Below are positions 1 to 12,972 of a DNA stretch of 64,000 nt, one piece after another (position 1 is the stretch's first letter; the number at the start of each line of letters is the position of its first letter). This DNA is from Eriocheir sinensis. Taxonomy: Eukaryota > Arthropoda > Malacostraca > Decapoda > Varunidae. The notes below the pieces were generated by a model. The model made no database searches. It was not told where the DNA came from and was given only the letters and a program-made list of their open reading frames with translations. The stretch lies in assembly GCF_024679095.1 (NCBI RefSeq), contig NW_026112161.1, positions 1 through 64,000 of the forward strand. Direction: 5' to 3'. The position numbers were made by a program, and so were the translations under genes.

Positions 1-29
1 TTTTATCATCTCAGCTGTTGTGCCTCCCC

Positions 30-478
30 TTAAGCATCTAGGAACTTCTGGCCTTCTTTCTGATCGCCAGAAAGGGTTCCGTTCTACTGGGGATCTTCTT
101 ACCTTCCTAACTGAGTCCTGGTCATCCTCTATTCGCGGTTTTGGTGAAACTTTTACTTTCGCATTAGACATCTCGAAAGCTTACGACAGAGCCCCGTATT
201 ACAAGTCAAACCCGAAAAGTTTCGGGTTTCTACAAAGGTCGTTTTAGGGGCCGTACTGCAAGTCCGATCCGAGAAGTTTCGTGTCCTTATAGAGTTCGGG
301 ACGAACAACTCTGTAGGGACCCGAAACTTTTCGGATTGGATTTGTAATACGGCCCCTAAACCGACCTTTGTAGGGACCCGAAACTTCTCGGGTTTGACTT
401 GTAATACGGCCCAGAGTCTGACACGAATAATTGCTTTACGAACTACCATCCTACGGATTCTATCCATCTTTCTGTAAT
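30..478 (+). pseudogene. LINE-A reverse transcriptase fragment, split by a fold-back insertion
   Basis: The translation gives RT finger/palm residues (LLSDRQKGF, then STGDLL, then ALDISKAYDR) that match the better preserved LINE-A copies elsewhere in the window. The RKG residues before STGDLL are missing, a small in-frame deletion. The reading continues after the insertion at 413-478, where the DNA matches the stretch encoding VWHKSLLSKLPSYG in other copies, then stops at the second fold-back at 481. Neither LINE end is present, so this is a non-functional scrap. Confidence 0.75.
192..412. repeat. Fold-back (palindromic) element 1 with 4-bp target duplication
   Basis: The two halves are inverted complements of about 107 bp each (left 192-300, right 305-412) with few mismatches. 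Each arm is itself two diverged tandem units of about 55 bp, and each unit contains the self-complementary CCCGAGAAGTTTCGGG. The element is flanked by AGAG at 188-191 and 413-416. Removing it together with one AGAG restores the LINE-A reading, so it is a genuine insertion. It has no coding capacity. Class is unknown: a non-autonomous MITE or fold-back element. Confidence 0.75.
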
Positions 479-480
479 TC

Positions 481-601
481 CCCGGCTGTTCTTGAGTATC
501 AGGTTGCTGGTCTTCCTGTTTTTGTATTAGATTTGGAGTTTTATTACTACTCTACCACAAGAACAGGAAGACCAGCAAACTGATACTCAAGAACAGCCCG
601 G
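481..601. repeat. Fold-back element 2, 44-bp arms
   Basis: The left arm (481-524) and right arm (558-601) are inverted complements with about three mismatches around a 33-bp loop. The left arm starts where LINE-A homology ends, so this element or a rearrangement linked to it truncates the LINE-A fragment. The sequence beyond the right arm belongs to a different retroelement. No coding capacity. Confidence 0.7.
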
Positions 602-630
602 AACAAAAGAAAGAATCCTTCCAGAAGTCA

Positions 631-960
631 AACGTCGTTTATAGGTTTACTTGAAAACGAGCAAGCTGTGAAATGCTCCCAAATACCTTTAACGGCATGA
701 CTACTACGAAGCTGTCTTGGCGCCTGACATTCCATCGAGCAGGAGGAGCACCAAAGAAGCATCTAAAAGAAGGCTACGCCACCAATATAACTAGAAACAT
801 CTTAGAAGAAGGCACATAAATAATCGACTTGTGCCCAGATGCACGACGATTAGCTATAATGGAAGCAGGATAAAGGAAAATAACCCCAAAATCAAAGTAT
901 AAGCAGTTGATTTACAAGCTCTACCAAGCGCAAGAAGAGTAACAACAAGTCATGCGCAGC
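631..960 (+). pseudogene. Penelope-like element remnant: GIY-YIG endonuclease domain
   Basis: One frame reads NVVYRFT, then GMTTTKLSWRLTFH, GGAPKKHLKEG, ATNITRNILEEGT and LCPDARRLAIMEAG. This has the spacing of the GIY-YIG endonuclease at the C-terminus of Penelope-like retroelements (V-Y, then G-M-T-T-T-x-L-x-x-R, then a conserved E). The Y-I of the YIG block is lost, and in-frame stops and shifts occur near 655, 817 and 870. No upstream Penelope RT is present, because fold-back element 2 lies immediately 5'. Assignment rests on motif memory and not on a database search. Confidence 0.55.
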
Positions 961-999
961 AAAACGGCGACAAGATTAGAGCACTGCGCAGAGAACCCC

Positions 1000-1228
1000 A
1001 GCCTCAGCGCCCCAGCAGCCAATCAGAGGCCGCCCCGACAACGGAGGGCCGCCCGGCCGGGCAATAAATAGAGGCCCGGCGCAGCCAGTTGCCCAGTTCC
1101 TCACTAACAATTTCTAAAAAATAAGAAGCGGATACACGCAACAAAGAACACCACTGCCAAGCAAAGGAAGAAATAGACAAGTAAGCAAGCAAGCAGAGCA
1201 TGTACTGAGCTGCCACTACATAAACACA
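1000..1228 (+). promoter_or_regulatory. GC-rich leader with TATA-like box, possible retroelement promoter
   Basis: A GC-rich block ends in ATAAATA at 1064-1070. A TCACT initiator-like motif lies about 32 bp downstream, near 1100. The block separates the GIY-YIG remnant from an endonuclease ORF starting at 1229, so it could be the 3' region of a Penelope-like element or the 5' UTR of the following LINE. Promoter function is inferred from spacing only. Confidence 0.35.
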
Positions 1229-1510
1229 ATGGATACAATCTCAACAATAAACATTATACAACACAACGTCCAACACTGGAACACAAATACAGCGAACCTT
1301 GTAAACACATACCTCCAAATCGACCCTGACATCATTCTTTTCAACAGCCATGGTAAAAAAGACGTAAAAAATCACTGGATACAGCACTTATACCAAAATC
1401 CAGCTTAAAACACACAATAAAGGACGACTTCATCACGACATGTTAAACTACAAACAGCTGTAAGAATCACGTCAATCGCCACTACATATCTGCCGCCTAG
1501 AAGCCCCCCC
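1229..1510 (+). pseudogene. Non-LTR retrotransposon, N-terminus of an APE-type endonuclease
   Basis: ATG at 1229 opens a 59-codon ORF beginning MDTISTINIIQHNVQHWN and continuing NTYLQIDPDIILFNSHG. This is the start of an apurinic endonuclease domain: the N of the first beta strand, then a DIILxNSHG strand. After the stop at 1406 the homology continues out of frame to about 1505 (TAVRIT, then SIATTYLPPRSP). It is then cut off by the poly-T end of the inverted LINE-A, so the LINE-A inserted into this element. The family differs from LINE-A and from CR1-B. Confidence 0.55.
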
Positions 1511-1511
1511 C

Positions 1512-5635
<4,124 letters not shown>

Positions 5636-5672
<37 letters not shown>

Positions 5673-5990
5673 ACACAATAAAGAGAGCAGAACGGCGAGT
5701 AACGGAATCAGGGCCCCCTTCACCCCCAGATAATTGGTTTACACTAATTTATCTCCATATGCTCAAGTTTACTTCAAGCAGGTAACGGAAAGGAAGCAAA
5801 GTGCTTTTGCATTGATGGTAGTGTGTCAGCCACGTGTCCCATGACAAATATATCGAGGCTCATGGCGTTCAGGAGGCAGCGTCCCTCCCTGCAGGCAAGG
5901 GTCAGGCGATGAAGGGATATATAGGTAATAAAAAGACTTCCCCAACTGCTGCCGATAATGTTTTACAGCGATAAGTATTGTTAAGGTTAA
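5636..5990 (+). repeat. Dispersed repeat R2, copy 1, headed by (GT)n
   Basis: A (GT)n tract (about 5637-5670) ending GTTAACACAA is followed by about 310 bp that match 11807-12110 in the same orientation. Shared blocks include AAGCAGGTAACGGAAAGGA, CGTCCCTCCCTGCAGGC and GCGATAAGTATTGTTAAGG. Flanking sequence is unrelated outside the shared block, so this is an interspersed repeat carrying its own microsatellite. Confidence 0.75.
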
Positions 5991-6293
5991 ATCCATCCAT
6001 CACAGCAGCAACACTCAAAGAGAAGCACCCAGACTTGTTTGAAGTCTCTCAGTACCATTACAACGACTGGTGACCAAATTATGGCAAAATATAAGGGCGT
6101 TATGGTGGGTTGGAGATACCTGTTGATGTAGACACAATTAAACCGTCTCTTGTTTACTTTTCCTGAGCTCGTTCGCCGCTGGCTCCCTGCTGGCTGTTAG
6201 AGGAAGGTGTGCAGGTCTTACACAAGTGTACTCAGTTTCAGTGGACGACCCGTATGGCTGTAAAACAGAAATACAAAAGAGAGAGTGTGCTAG
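5991..6293. other. Unassigned spacer between R2 and the long-TIR transposon
   Basis: No gene, repeat or motif is recognised here. Confidence 0.4.
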
Positions 6294-6893
6294 CGTTTGA
6301 AAAGCACGGCGAAAACAGGGCCAAAAATGGCGTCTAAATCCTAGGTTGTCGGGACTCTCTCTATCAAGGGACTCTACTCCCGCCTATAGTACAGCGGCAA
6401 GACCTGAAAAAGAGCCATATTTAACGAGATACCCCTCCACCCGGTAGAACAAAACCAAACCTGTTTTAAATGAAGGGTATGGATGTCTTTTAACATATTA
6501 TGGGGTTTGTACTAAAATAAATTGCGTACAAGGGTATGAATTAACCCTTTGTTTGCGAAAATCTGGGAAATTTTTACAATTCATGTTATATGCGCCTAAG
6601 TCAGTTCTGGGTATGAAATTCACAGAAACTCCTCATGTTTTCCTGGTTTTTATTCATGGTACATCTGGACAAATACAGTAATGCTAAAAAAGTACAGATT
6701 TGATACCTCAGATTCTCATTTTAACTCCTTATTATCCAAAATTAAGTGTTTTTAAAAGAATATAATTAACTTCCTTTTCTATTTTCTACTGACTGAATGG
6801 GCGCACCTTCATGAAAACTGCTCCTAAGAAGGATGTTGATGTGCTTTCATGAAATATGTGGTGTTTAGGGAGCTAAAATGATATAAAAAAATC
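6294..6893 (+). repeat. Left terminal inverted repeat of the Academ-like transposon
   Basis: This is the inverted partner of 10143-10752. The best-conserved part begins at CCTCCACCCGGTAGAAC (6433) and runs through TTAGGGAGCTA (6868-6878). The outer 140 bp are imperfect, with indels. Confidence 0.8.
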
Positions 6894-7180
6894 ATAGTAA
6901 TCGTTTATTACCACCATACCGAAATTCACTAAAAACTGGGTTTTTTTCATGTTTGCTGAAAACTACTGATATTCAAGGTTTAGAATATGGAAAAATGTCA
7001 TGTAGGGATTCTGATTAGCTGATCCGGTTATTTTCGTTAGTAATATGCTGCCATTTAATTATTCTACCCCCTTAGTCCTTGAATGGGTTAGTATATTTAA
7101 AACTTTACCCAGTCTTTATTATTTAATGAATTTTGTTATCTAGATTTTGTTGAATTGTTCTTGATACTATAGAGGAACAC

Positions 7181-9753
7181 ATGTATGCTCGTGCAGTTCG
7201 TGGCTTGAAGATTGCATATGAAGCCATGATGCACTGTTTCTTGTCTGCAGCAGAGACATATGCCAGTGACAATGAATTGCCATGGGTTGATGATGAAACA
7301 ATTAGTCTCATTGGTGACCTTGAGGCTTCTTTCCAAGTGGGTGATTCGGCATTAATTAAAGTTAAATGCACAGAGATTGCAAAACGTCTGTCACCTGTGT
7401 CAGACACACTATCCATGTTCAAGAAAGAGGGCAGTGATCAGTCCAGCACATTTGCTTACTGGAATAGTTTTCTTGAGGCTGTGTCAGTGCTTCTTCGACT
7501 ACTGAGGGCTGACAGAGAGGGTGACTTCCTACTACATCTCGATGCAGTTCTTGAAACTGTGCCCTATTTTCATCTGGCAGGCAGGATAAATTATGCTAGA
7601 TACACCCCTGTCTATGTGCTGGACATGAAGATGCTGGAGCATAATCATCCAATCAGCTATCACCATCTTCTCAGTGGGGGATTTGTAGTCAGGGGGAAGG
7701 ATGACATTCCTTTCAACTGTGTTCCAACCGATCAGGCCCTTGAGCAGACTATAAATAGGGAAGCCAAAAGCGACGGAGGTGTCATAGGGTTCACACTGCG
7801 GAAAAGTGCTCTCCTCCGCTGGCTACTTACTAGGCATGTGACAGGGGAGTATTGCGAGACTTTTAAGGAACTATGCAGCACCAAACACGGCAGAAAAGAA
7901 CATAGTGAGTTGGGGAAGGCTAGAATACTAAGAGATACTGAGGACGTTTCCAGAGTGTATGAATACATCCAAAACCACTGCCAGGACCCATTCAATCTGA
8001 AGGAAGTGACTCAAGGACTGTTCAATATCGTGAGTGGCAGAATAGCTTCAAAACCAGTTGAGGAATCCCTCAGATCCTTGAAAGAGAAGGGGAAAGTTGC
8101 TTTTGAACAGATCATCAAGGAACGATTGATTGAGCAGAGCAAGAGTTTTGGGATGCGATTCCAAAGAAACCTGCCTCACCTTTGCTGACATGAAGAAGCA
8201 TATGACCAATGACAAAGAGAAGAAAATAACCATTGACACTGAAGTGCTGTTCAGACGCCTACTTGCTGTTTCCAAGAACAGAGATGTTGATCTTCAAAGG
8301 GTCCTGTCATATGAGCTTGCTGCAGTTCCCCCATCCCTCTTTCATGACGATGGAGCTATAAGAAAGACAGATAAGTCAGAGTTGGCAAAGAAGCTTGAAT
8401 CAGTATCTGATGAGATAGTGGAGTTGCCAGTATTACTTGGGAGTGAAGAATCTACTGCGGCCTACATAATTGATGGTATGGCACTAATTCAAACTTTAAA
8501 TGAGAATTTCTTCAAAACCTTCAACGACTTGGCAGAAATCATTGCCAAACAATTGATTAGGCTTTAAAGAACCCAGATTATCAAGCTCGAGAACACCTAA
8601 TCGATTTTGACAGATATGATCGCCCTTCATCAATAAAGTTAGATGAACGAGAGCGCCGTGGAGCAGCAGTTAGTGCCAGTCAAACCCATCTAATCGTCGG
8701 CAACAGAACTGTGCCAAGCTTCAGACAGTTCTTGAAAGGGGCAGGGAACAAACCTGCACTTGTAGAATTTGTCAGTTCATACTTGATGGAGATCGTGGAC
8801 CGCATTCCGACAGACAAGTCAGTTGTCATTGCTGGGGTTTTCGAGATGGGGAAACTGTGGTCAGAGTCTCATGTCAGGGTATACACGAGCTAGCAGAACA
8901 GTTCAGTGAACAAGAAGAAGCAGATACTAGGATGGTATTGCACGCAGTGGGCGTGAAGTCACAGTATCTGCGTACTATCATACGGTGTGATGACACTGAC
9001 GTTCTAGTGATCCTGCTCTATTATATGAGCCTAGGGTTGCTGACTGATGAAGTTTTCATGCATGCTGGCCATGCCGGCAAATATGTTACTAGAGAGCGGT
9101 TTATCCCTGTTCACTCTCTGGCATCAGAGTTGGGTAAAGCCACATGTCAGAGTCTCCCATCTGTTCACGCCATTACAGGATGTGACTCTACAAACGCAAT
9201 TTTTGGCATCGGAAAGAAAACTGCATGTACCATTCTTCAGAATATGCCGGAGTCAGTCTGTTCAAAGCTTTACAAAAGTCCTGCAGAGAGTTGGTTAGCT
9301 GCAGCTACAGAATTTGTCTTGCTCATGTATGGCAAGAAAGCCGGAAAGTGCAAGACCCTTAATGAACTTCGCTACAAACTTGCTACAACTACTGATAAAC
9401 CAGCCAACCAGTTGCCCCCCACTGATGATGCTTTTAAGCAGCATGCTTTACGGGCCATGTACCAGTCACTCATCTGGTGTAATAGTCATCTTCCTAAGCC
9501 ACAGCTTGGTGAACCTGAGGATTTTGGCTGGTACAGGGATTCGTCTGGGCTACACCCTATATTGTTCACTCAGGATTCAGCCCCAGCTGAAGTAAGAGAC
9601 CTGACTCATCTGTACTGCCAATGCAAGGAAAGCAACTGCAAAGATGGTAGTAGGTGCACTTGTGTTCATGCAGGGCTGAAATGCATTGAACTTTGTATTT
9701 GTGAAGACTGTCCGAATGTTCAGTTAGGAGTTGTTAATAGTGCAGAAGACTAA
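7181..9753 (+). pseudogene. Academ-like transposon protein: upstream core plus FEN1/XPG-like nuclease and Cys-rich tail
   Basis: Three main open blocks (7181-8188, 8130-8567, 8857-9753) and a short one (8711-8893) form one protein interrupted by frameshifts near 8145, 8555 and 8843. The first block has YARYTPVYVLDM, GGFVVR and PTDQALEQTINREAKS; its D and E could be part of a DDE-type core (inference). The last block shows FEN1/XPG nuclease hallmarks: EEADTRMVLHA, CDDTDVLVILL (D-x-D) and TGCDSTNAIFGIGKKTA (helix-turn-helix). It ends with a Cys cluster (CQCKESNC, CTC, CICEDC). Relatives I recall have a longer N-terminus, so the 5' coding part is probably lost. A possible 3' splice site (CTATAG) lies just before 7172. 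Confidence 0.65.
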
Positions 9754-10142
9754 ACCAAATTTGAGTCTTTTAAAAGGGCCAGGAATACATGCCATATACC
9801 ATAGTTCAAAATGTAGTCATTGGTACATCCTATAGTTATCTGAACGTTCTAAATATTTATTTACTTGCAATTGGCTGTGGATGAAATTCACTGAGAGGAA
9901 TCAAAGGAACTTTATGCGAGATGACTAGGATTAGCAGGTTATAATGGAAAAAATCACCGATAAATAATACCAGTCTGGGCAGATTTTTTTTTTCCAAGAT
10001 TTGTCATAAAACAACAAAGTAGACATAAATGTAACACTCTTAAATTAAAGACTGGTAAACACTCATATTTATCCTACTCTTTCCGAAAGTAACGAAAATA
10101 TGGATTATGACCCTTTATGGCTGCTTGAGCATCAAGGTTTGA

Positions 10143-10752
10143 TATGAGAGATTTTTGTCATTCTAGCTCCCTAAACATACAATATTCCTTGAAAGCATAT
10201 CAACATCCTTCTTAGGAGCAGATTTCATGAAGGTGCGCCCATTCAGTCAGTAGAAAATAGAAAAGGAAGTTAATTATATTCTTTTAAAAACACTTAATTT
10301 TGGATAATAAGGAGTTAAAATGAGAATCTGAGGTATCAAATCTGTACTTTTTTAGCATTACTGTATTTGTCCAGATGTACCATGAATAAAAACCAGGGAA
10401 ACATGAGGAGTTTCTGTGAATTTCATACCCAGAACTGACTTAGGCGCATATAACATGAATTGTAAAAATTTCCCAGATTTTCGCAAACAAAGGGTTAATT
10501 CATACCCTTGTACGCAATTTATTTTAGTACAAACCCCATAATATGTTAAAAGACATCCATACCCTTCATTTAAAACAGGTTTGGTTTTGTTCTACCGGGT
10601 GGAGGGGTTATGTAATTTTTCAGCCCTGTTGCCACTGCACTACTAGAGTCCCTTGAAAGAGAGAGTCCCGACCAAAGAGACTCCTTGGTCCCGACATAGG
10701 CGGGCTGCTGGGCGCCATTATTGGCCCTTCGAGCACCACGCCGACTTTGAAC
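10143..10752 (-). repeat. Right terminal inverted repeat of the Academ-like transposon
   Basis: This is the inverted complement of 6294-6893. It begins internally near TAGCTCCCTAAACATAC and ends near the diverged GCGCCATTATTGGCCC block. The 390 bp between the last coding block (9753) and this TIR hold only AT-rich non-coding sequence. Confidence 0.8.
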
Positions 10753-10819
10753 TGAAGTATTAAAAACATAATTTTACCTATTTTGGAAGCGGATTCGGCT
10801 GTTTTTTTTTAATGTAACA

Positions 10820-11275
10820 ATGGCTTGTTGCCGAGCCATCGGGTGTAACAATATGCCACAGAGGAGATACAAAGTGTATAAATTAACTGCAAGGCTGCTG
10901 AGAAGGCAGAGGTGTGCTAACAGTCAGTCGTCTTGGGAGGAAACCATCGGTTATGACAGCAGACACACTTACACACTGCCATTGTGTGTGTCTTGCTGTC
11001 ATAACCGCCCTCCCTTTGTACTGTCTATGGAAACCATTGTGAGAGAGGCACAGCTACAAGGACTGAAACAATCGTTCCCCTCAGGTCCAGACATCGAAGC
11101 TAATGAGGGAAGCTGTGGCCCTTATAGCCAAAATTATTGGGTGTGATCTCTCCCACAGGGCTCTAGCTGTTATTACAGACTCACACTGGATATTTCACAG
11201 TCTAATAGACTTGACATGTTACAAGAGTTTAGATGAACAGAAGCTAGCTTTTGCTGAGCCATACCTGTCCTGGTA
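10820..11275 (+). CDS. Unrecognised short ORF pair (frameshifted or spliced)
   Basis: I do not recognise this. ATG at 10820 opens 108 codons starting MACCRAIGCNN, rich in Cys and basic residues, with paired cysteines (CVSCC). Near 11095 a second frame takes over (KLMREAVALIAK, then AVITDSHWIFHSL) and ends at TAA at 11273-11275. Its composition looks protein-like, which suggests one protein broken by a frameshift or joined by a tiny intron. It sits just outside the Academ-like right end and could be host sequence or part of another element. A poly-T run precedes the ATG. Confidence 0.3.
10949..11006. repeat. Hairpin inside the unrecognised ORF
   Basis: GGTTATGACAGCA (10949-10961) is the exact inverted complement of TGCTGTCATAACC (10994-11006). 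Inner GACACAC and GTGTGTC segments extend the pairing. The hairpin is inside the open frame. Confidence 0.7.
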
Positions 11276-11803
11276 AAACTCTAGAATCACACCGAACTCC
11301 CTCTAAAAGTTAACACATTATATTTGTTTGGATTGTTTTTGCTAATCATCACTCTGGTAACCGTTTCCATTATTATTACTCGTTTACGAGATTTTAAATA
11401 AATTAAATAAATTGGGAAATATTATTATTTCAGCGGTGATAGGTTAGGTTACTATTTGCTCATGTGAAGGGTCTTCTGCTAGAAATTCCTCTAGGTTGGG
11501 TTATAAGTCCATCTTTATTTAATAGCCTAATGTATAAGGTTGTACAGTCTCCATTTTCATTGGTGCCAATGTCATTATAATATGTTGAAGACATTTTCCT
11601 ATAATATTCCTAGCTAAACCTATTTTGACCCTCAAGCAAAATTAAACACGTTTACATGGCCTTAGTATTTTATTGTAGTATTTTTCAATCAAGAATAAGT
11701 GTTTCAATTAAATTAAATTAAATGTTATTGAACTCATTGATAACTTATTTTCACAATACCTTGGAATCGCACAGAAAATTTATTACAGCAACTAGGCTAC
11801 ATC

Positions 11804-11804
<1 letters not shown>
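11276..11804. other. Unassigned AT-rich sequence
   Basis: I see no gene or repeat in this stretch apart from short AATTAAATT runs. Confidence 0.4.
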
Positions 11805-11850
<46 letters not shown>

Positions 11851-12110
11851 ACACAAGAGCCCCCTCCACCCTCACATAAGTAGTTTACACTAATTTTCTC
11901 TCCATATGCTAAAGTTTTCTGCAAGCAGGTAACGGAAAGGAACCAAAGTGCCTTTGCATTGATGGAGCTTGGGTAGTGTGTCGTCCACGTGGCCCATGAC
12001 AAGTATATCAAGGAGGCAGCGTCCCTCCCTGCAGGCAAGGGTCAGGCGATGAAGGGATATGTAGGTGTTGCTGATAATGTTTTGCAGCGATAAGTATTGT
12101 TAAGGAGGTA
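11805..12110 (+). repeat. Dispersed repeat R2, copy 2, headed by (GT)n
   Basis: This is a direct-orientation copy of 5636-5990. The (GT)n at about 11809-11848 is followed by TTAACACAAG and the same conserved blocks, with several small deletions relative to copy 1. Confidence 0.75.
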
Positions 12111-12129
12111 TTCTGTTTTACAAAGTGTC

Positions 12130-12238
12130 GCTAATATGTCTGCTACCGGTGCGGTTCCTCCTACAGGTATTAATTATCGTTTTCTCAGCCTTTTCTTTCA
12201 TCTGTAAGTGCGGTCTTTCTGTGTAGGGATTTATTATT

Positions 12239-12280
<42 letters not shown>

Positions 12281-12736
12281 ATATTTTATGGTTAAGGGCC
12301 TTTTCCACTTACCAAGTTAACCCATATATGTCTGCTACCTGTGCTGCCCGTCCTACAGGTACTAATGATTTTTTTATTGGCTCCTGTTCCGGTTCATGAA
12401 GTACGGTGTCTCTATGTAGGAATTTAGGTATTAGCTTTCACCTCCCTATCAATTGTATTTTTTGGTTAAGTTTTCCCTTAGCGCTCCCTCCTACCGTAAA
12501 GGTATTAATTATTGTTTTCTTAGCCTTTTCTTTTATCTCATAAGTACGGTATCGGTGTAGAAATTTAGTATTAGGTTCCTTCTCTTCGTCAATTATATTA
12601 ATTTTGGTTAAGGGCCTTTTCCGCTTAAGATATTGCCTCTAATACATCTGCTACCTGTGCTGTCCCTCCTACACTATCATTTATCGTATTCTTATCTCCT
12701 GCTGTATCTGAAGTCCGCTCTCTTTGAAGGAATGTA
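12130..12736 (+). repeat. Degenerate tandem satellite (about 160-180 bp unit), left part
   Basis: Repeated landmarks mark about four units: TCTGCTACCTGTGCTG, CCTCCTACAGGTA, a TAGGAATTTAGTATTAGG-type block, CAATTATATTTTTTGGTTAAG and GGCCTTTTCC. The unit pattern resumes after the Ty3 element at 18168, showing that the retrotransposon landed inside this array. One unit contains a (TC)n tract at 12240-12276. Confidence 0.7.
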
Positions 12737-12741
12737 GTATT

Positions 12742-12955
12742 TGTGTGTTGTAGTGATGTCCAGGTGTTGAAGTAAACACGTGAGAGTCCGTAGGTCCGTT
12801 TACTGCTACTTAAACTAGAGTACAGAGGCACAGAGTTGGGAGGGCACGGAGGCCTCCCGTTGAGTCGAGCGCTACCCGGCAACTAACTGTCCCTTGTTGC
12901 TACCCGCCTGAGGGCGGCGTTGTTGCCACGTAGTGTGATATTTCGACATACCACA
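12742..12955 (-). repeat. 3' LTR of the Ty3/gypsy element
   Basis: The 214-bp LTR reads TGTGGTATG...AACACACA on the minus strand, with TG/CA termini. It has one extra A (within GTAAACACG) relative to the 5' LTR. Confidence 0.95.
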
Positions 12956-12972
12956 CCTCCCTCCCCCCTTTA
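12956..12972 (-). promoter_or_regulatory. Polypurine tract of the Ty3/gypsy element
   Basis: The minus strand reads AAAGGGGGGAGGGAGG directly before the 3' LTR and overlaps the gag-pol stop codon. This is the expected position for plus-strand DNA priming. Confidence 0.85.

Larger units (their letters stand above)
6294..10752 (+). mobile_element. Long-TIR DNA transposon with XPG/FEN1-like nuclease coding (Academ-like)
   Basis: The termini are inverted complements of about 600 bp. The region 6438-6893 pairs with 10143-10604 almost base for base, while the outer parts (6294-6437 and 10605-10752) are more diverged but share GGGACTCTCTC and CAAGGGACTCTA. Between them lies one decayed coding region on the plus strand. 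Exact ends and target duplication could not be fixed. Long TIRs plus an XPG-type nuclease suit the Academ superfamily, which is known to carry XPG nucleases. That name is inference. Confidence 0.65.

Noticed and set aside
153..467. 104-codon minus ORF
   Set aside because: It lies over fold-back element 1 and reflects the palindrome repeating KFRVPT-like codons.
5636..12110. R2 direct repeats as LTRs of a 6.5-kb retrotransposon
   Set aside because: There are no TG/CA ends, PBS or PPT. The repeats begin with a microsatellite and the interior carries a TIR transposon with no pol gene.
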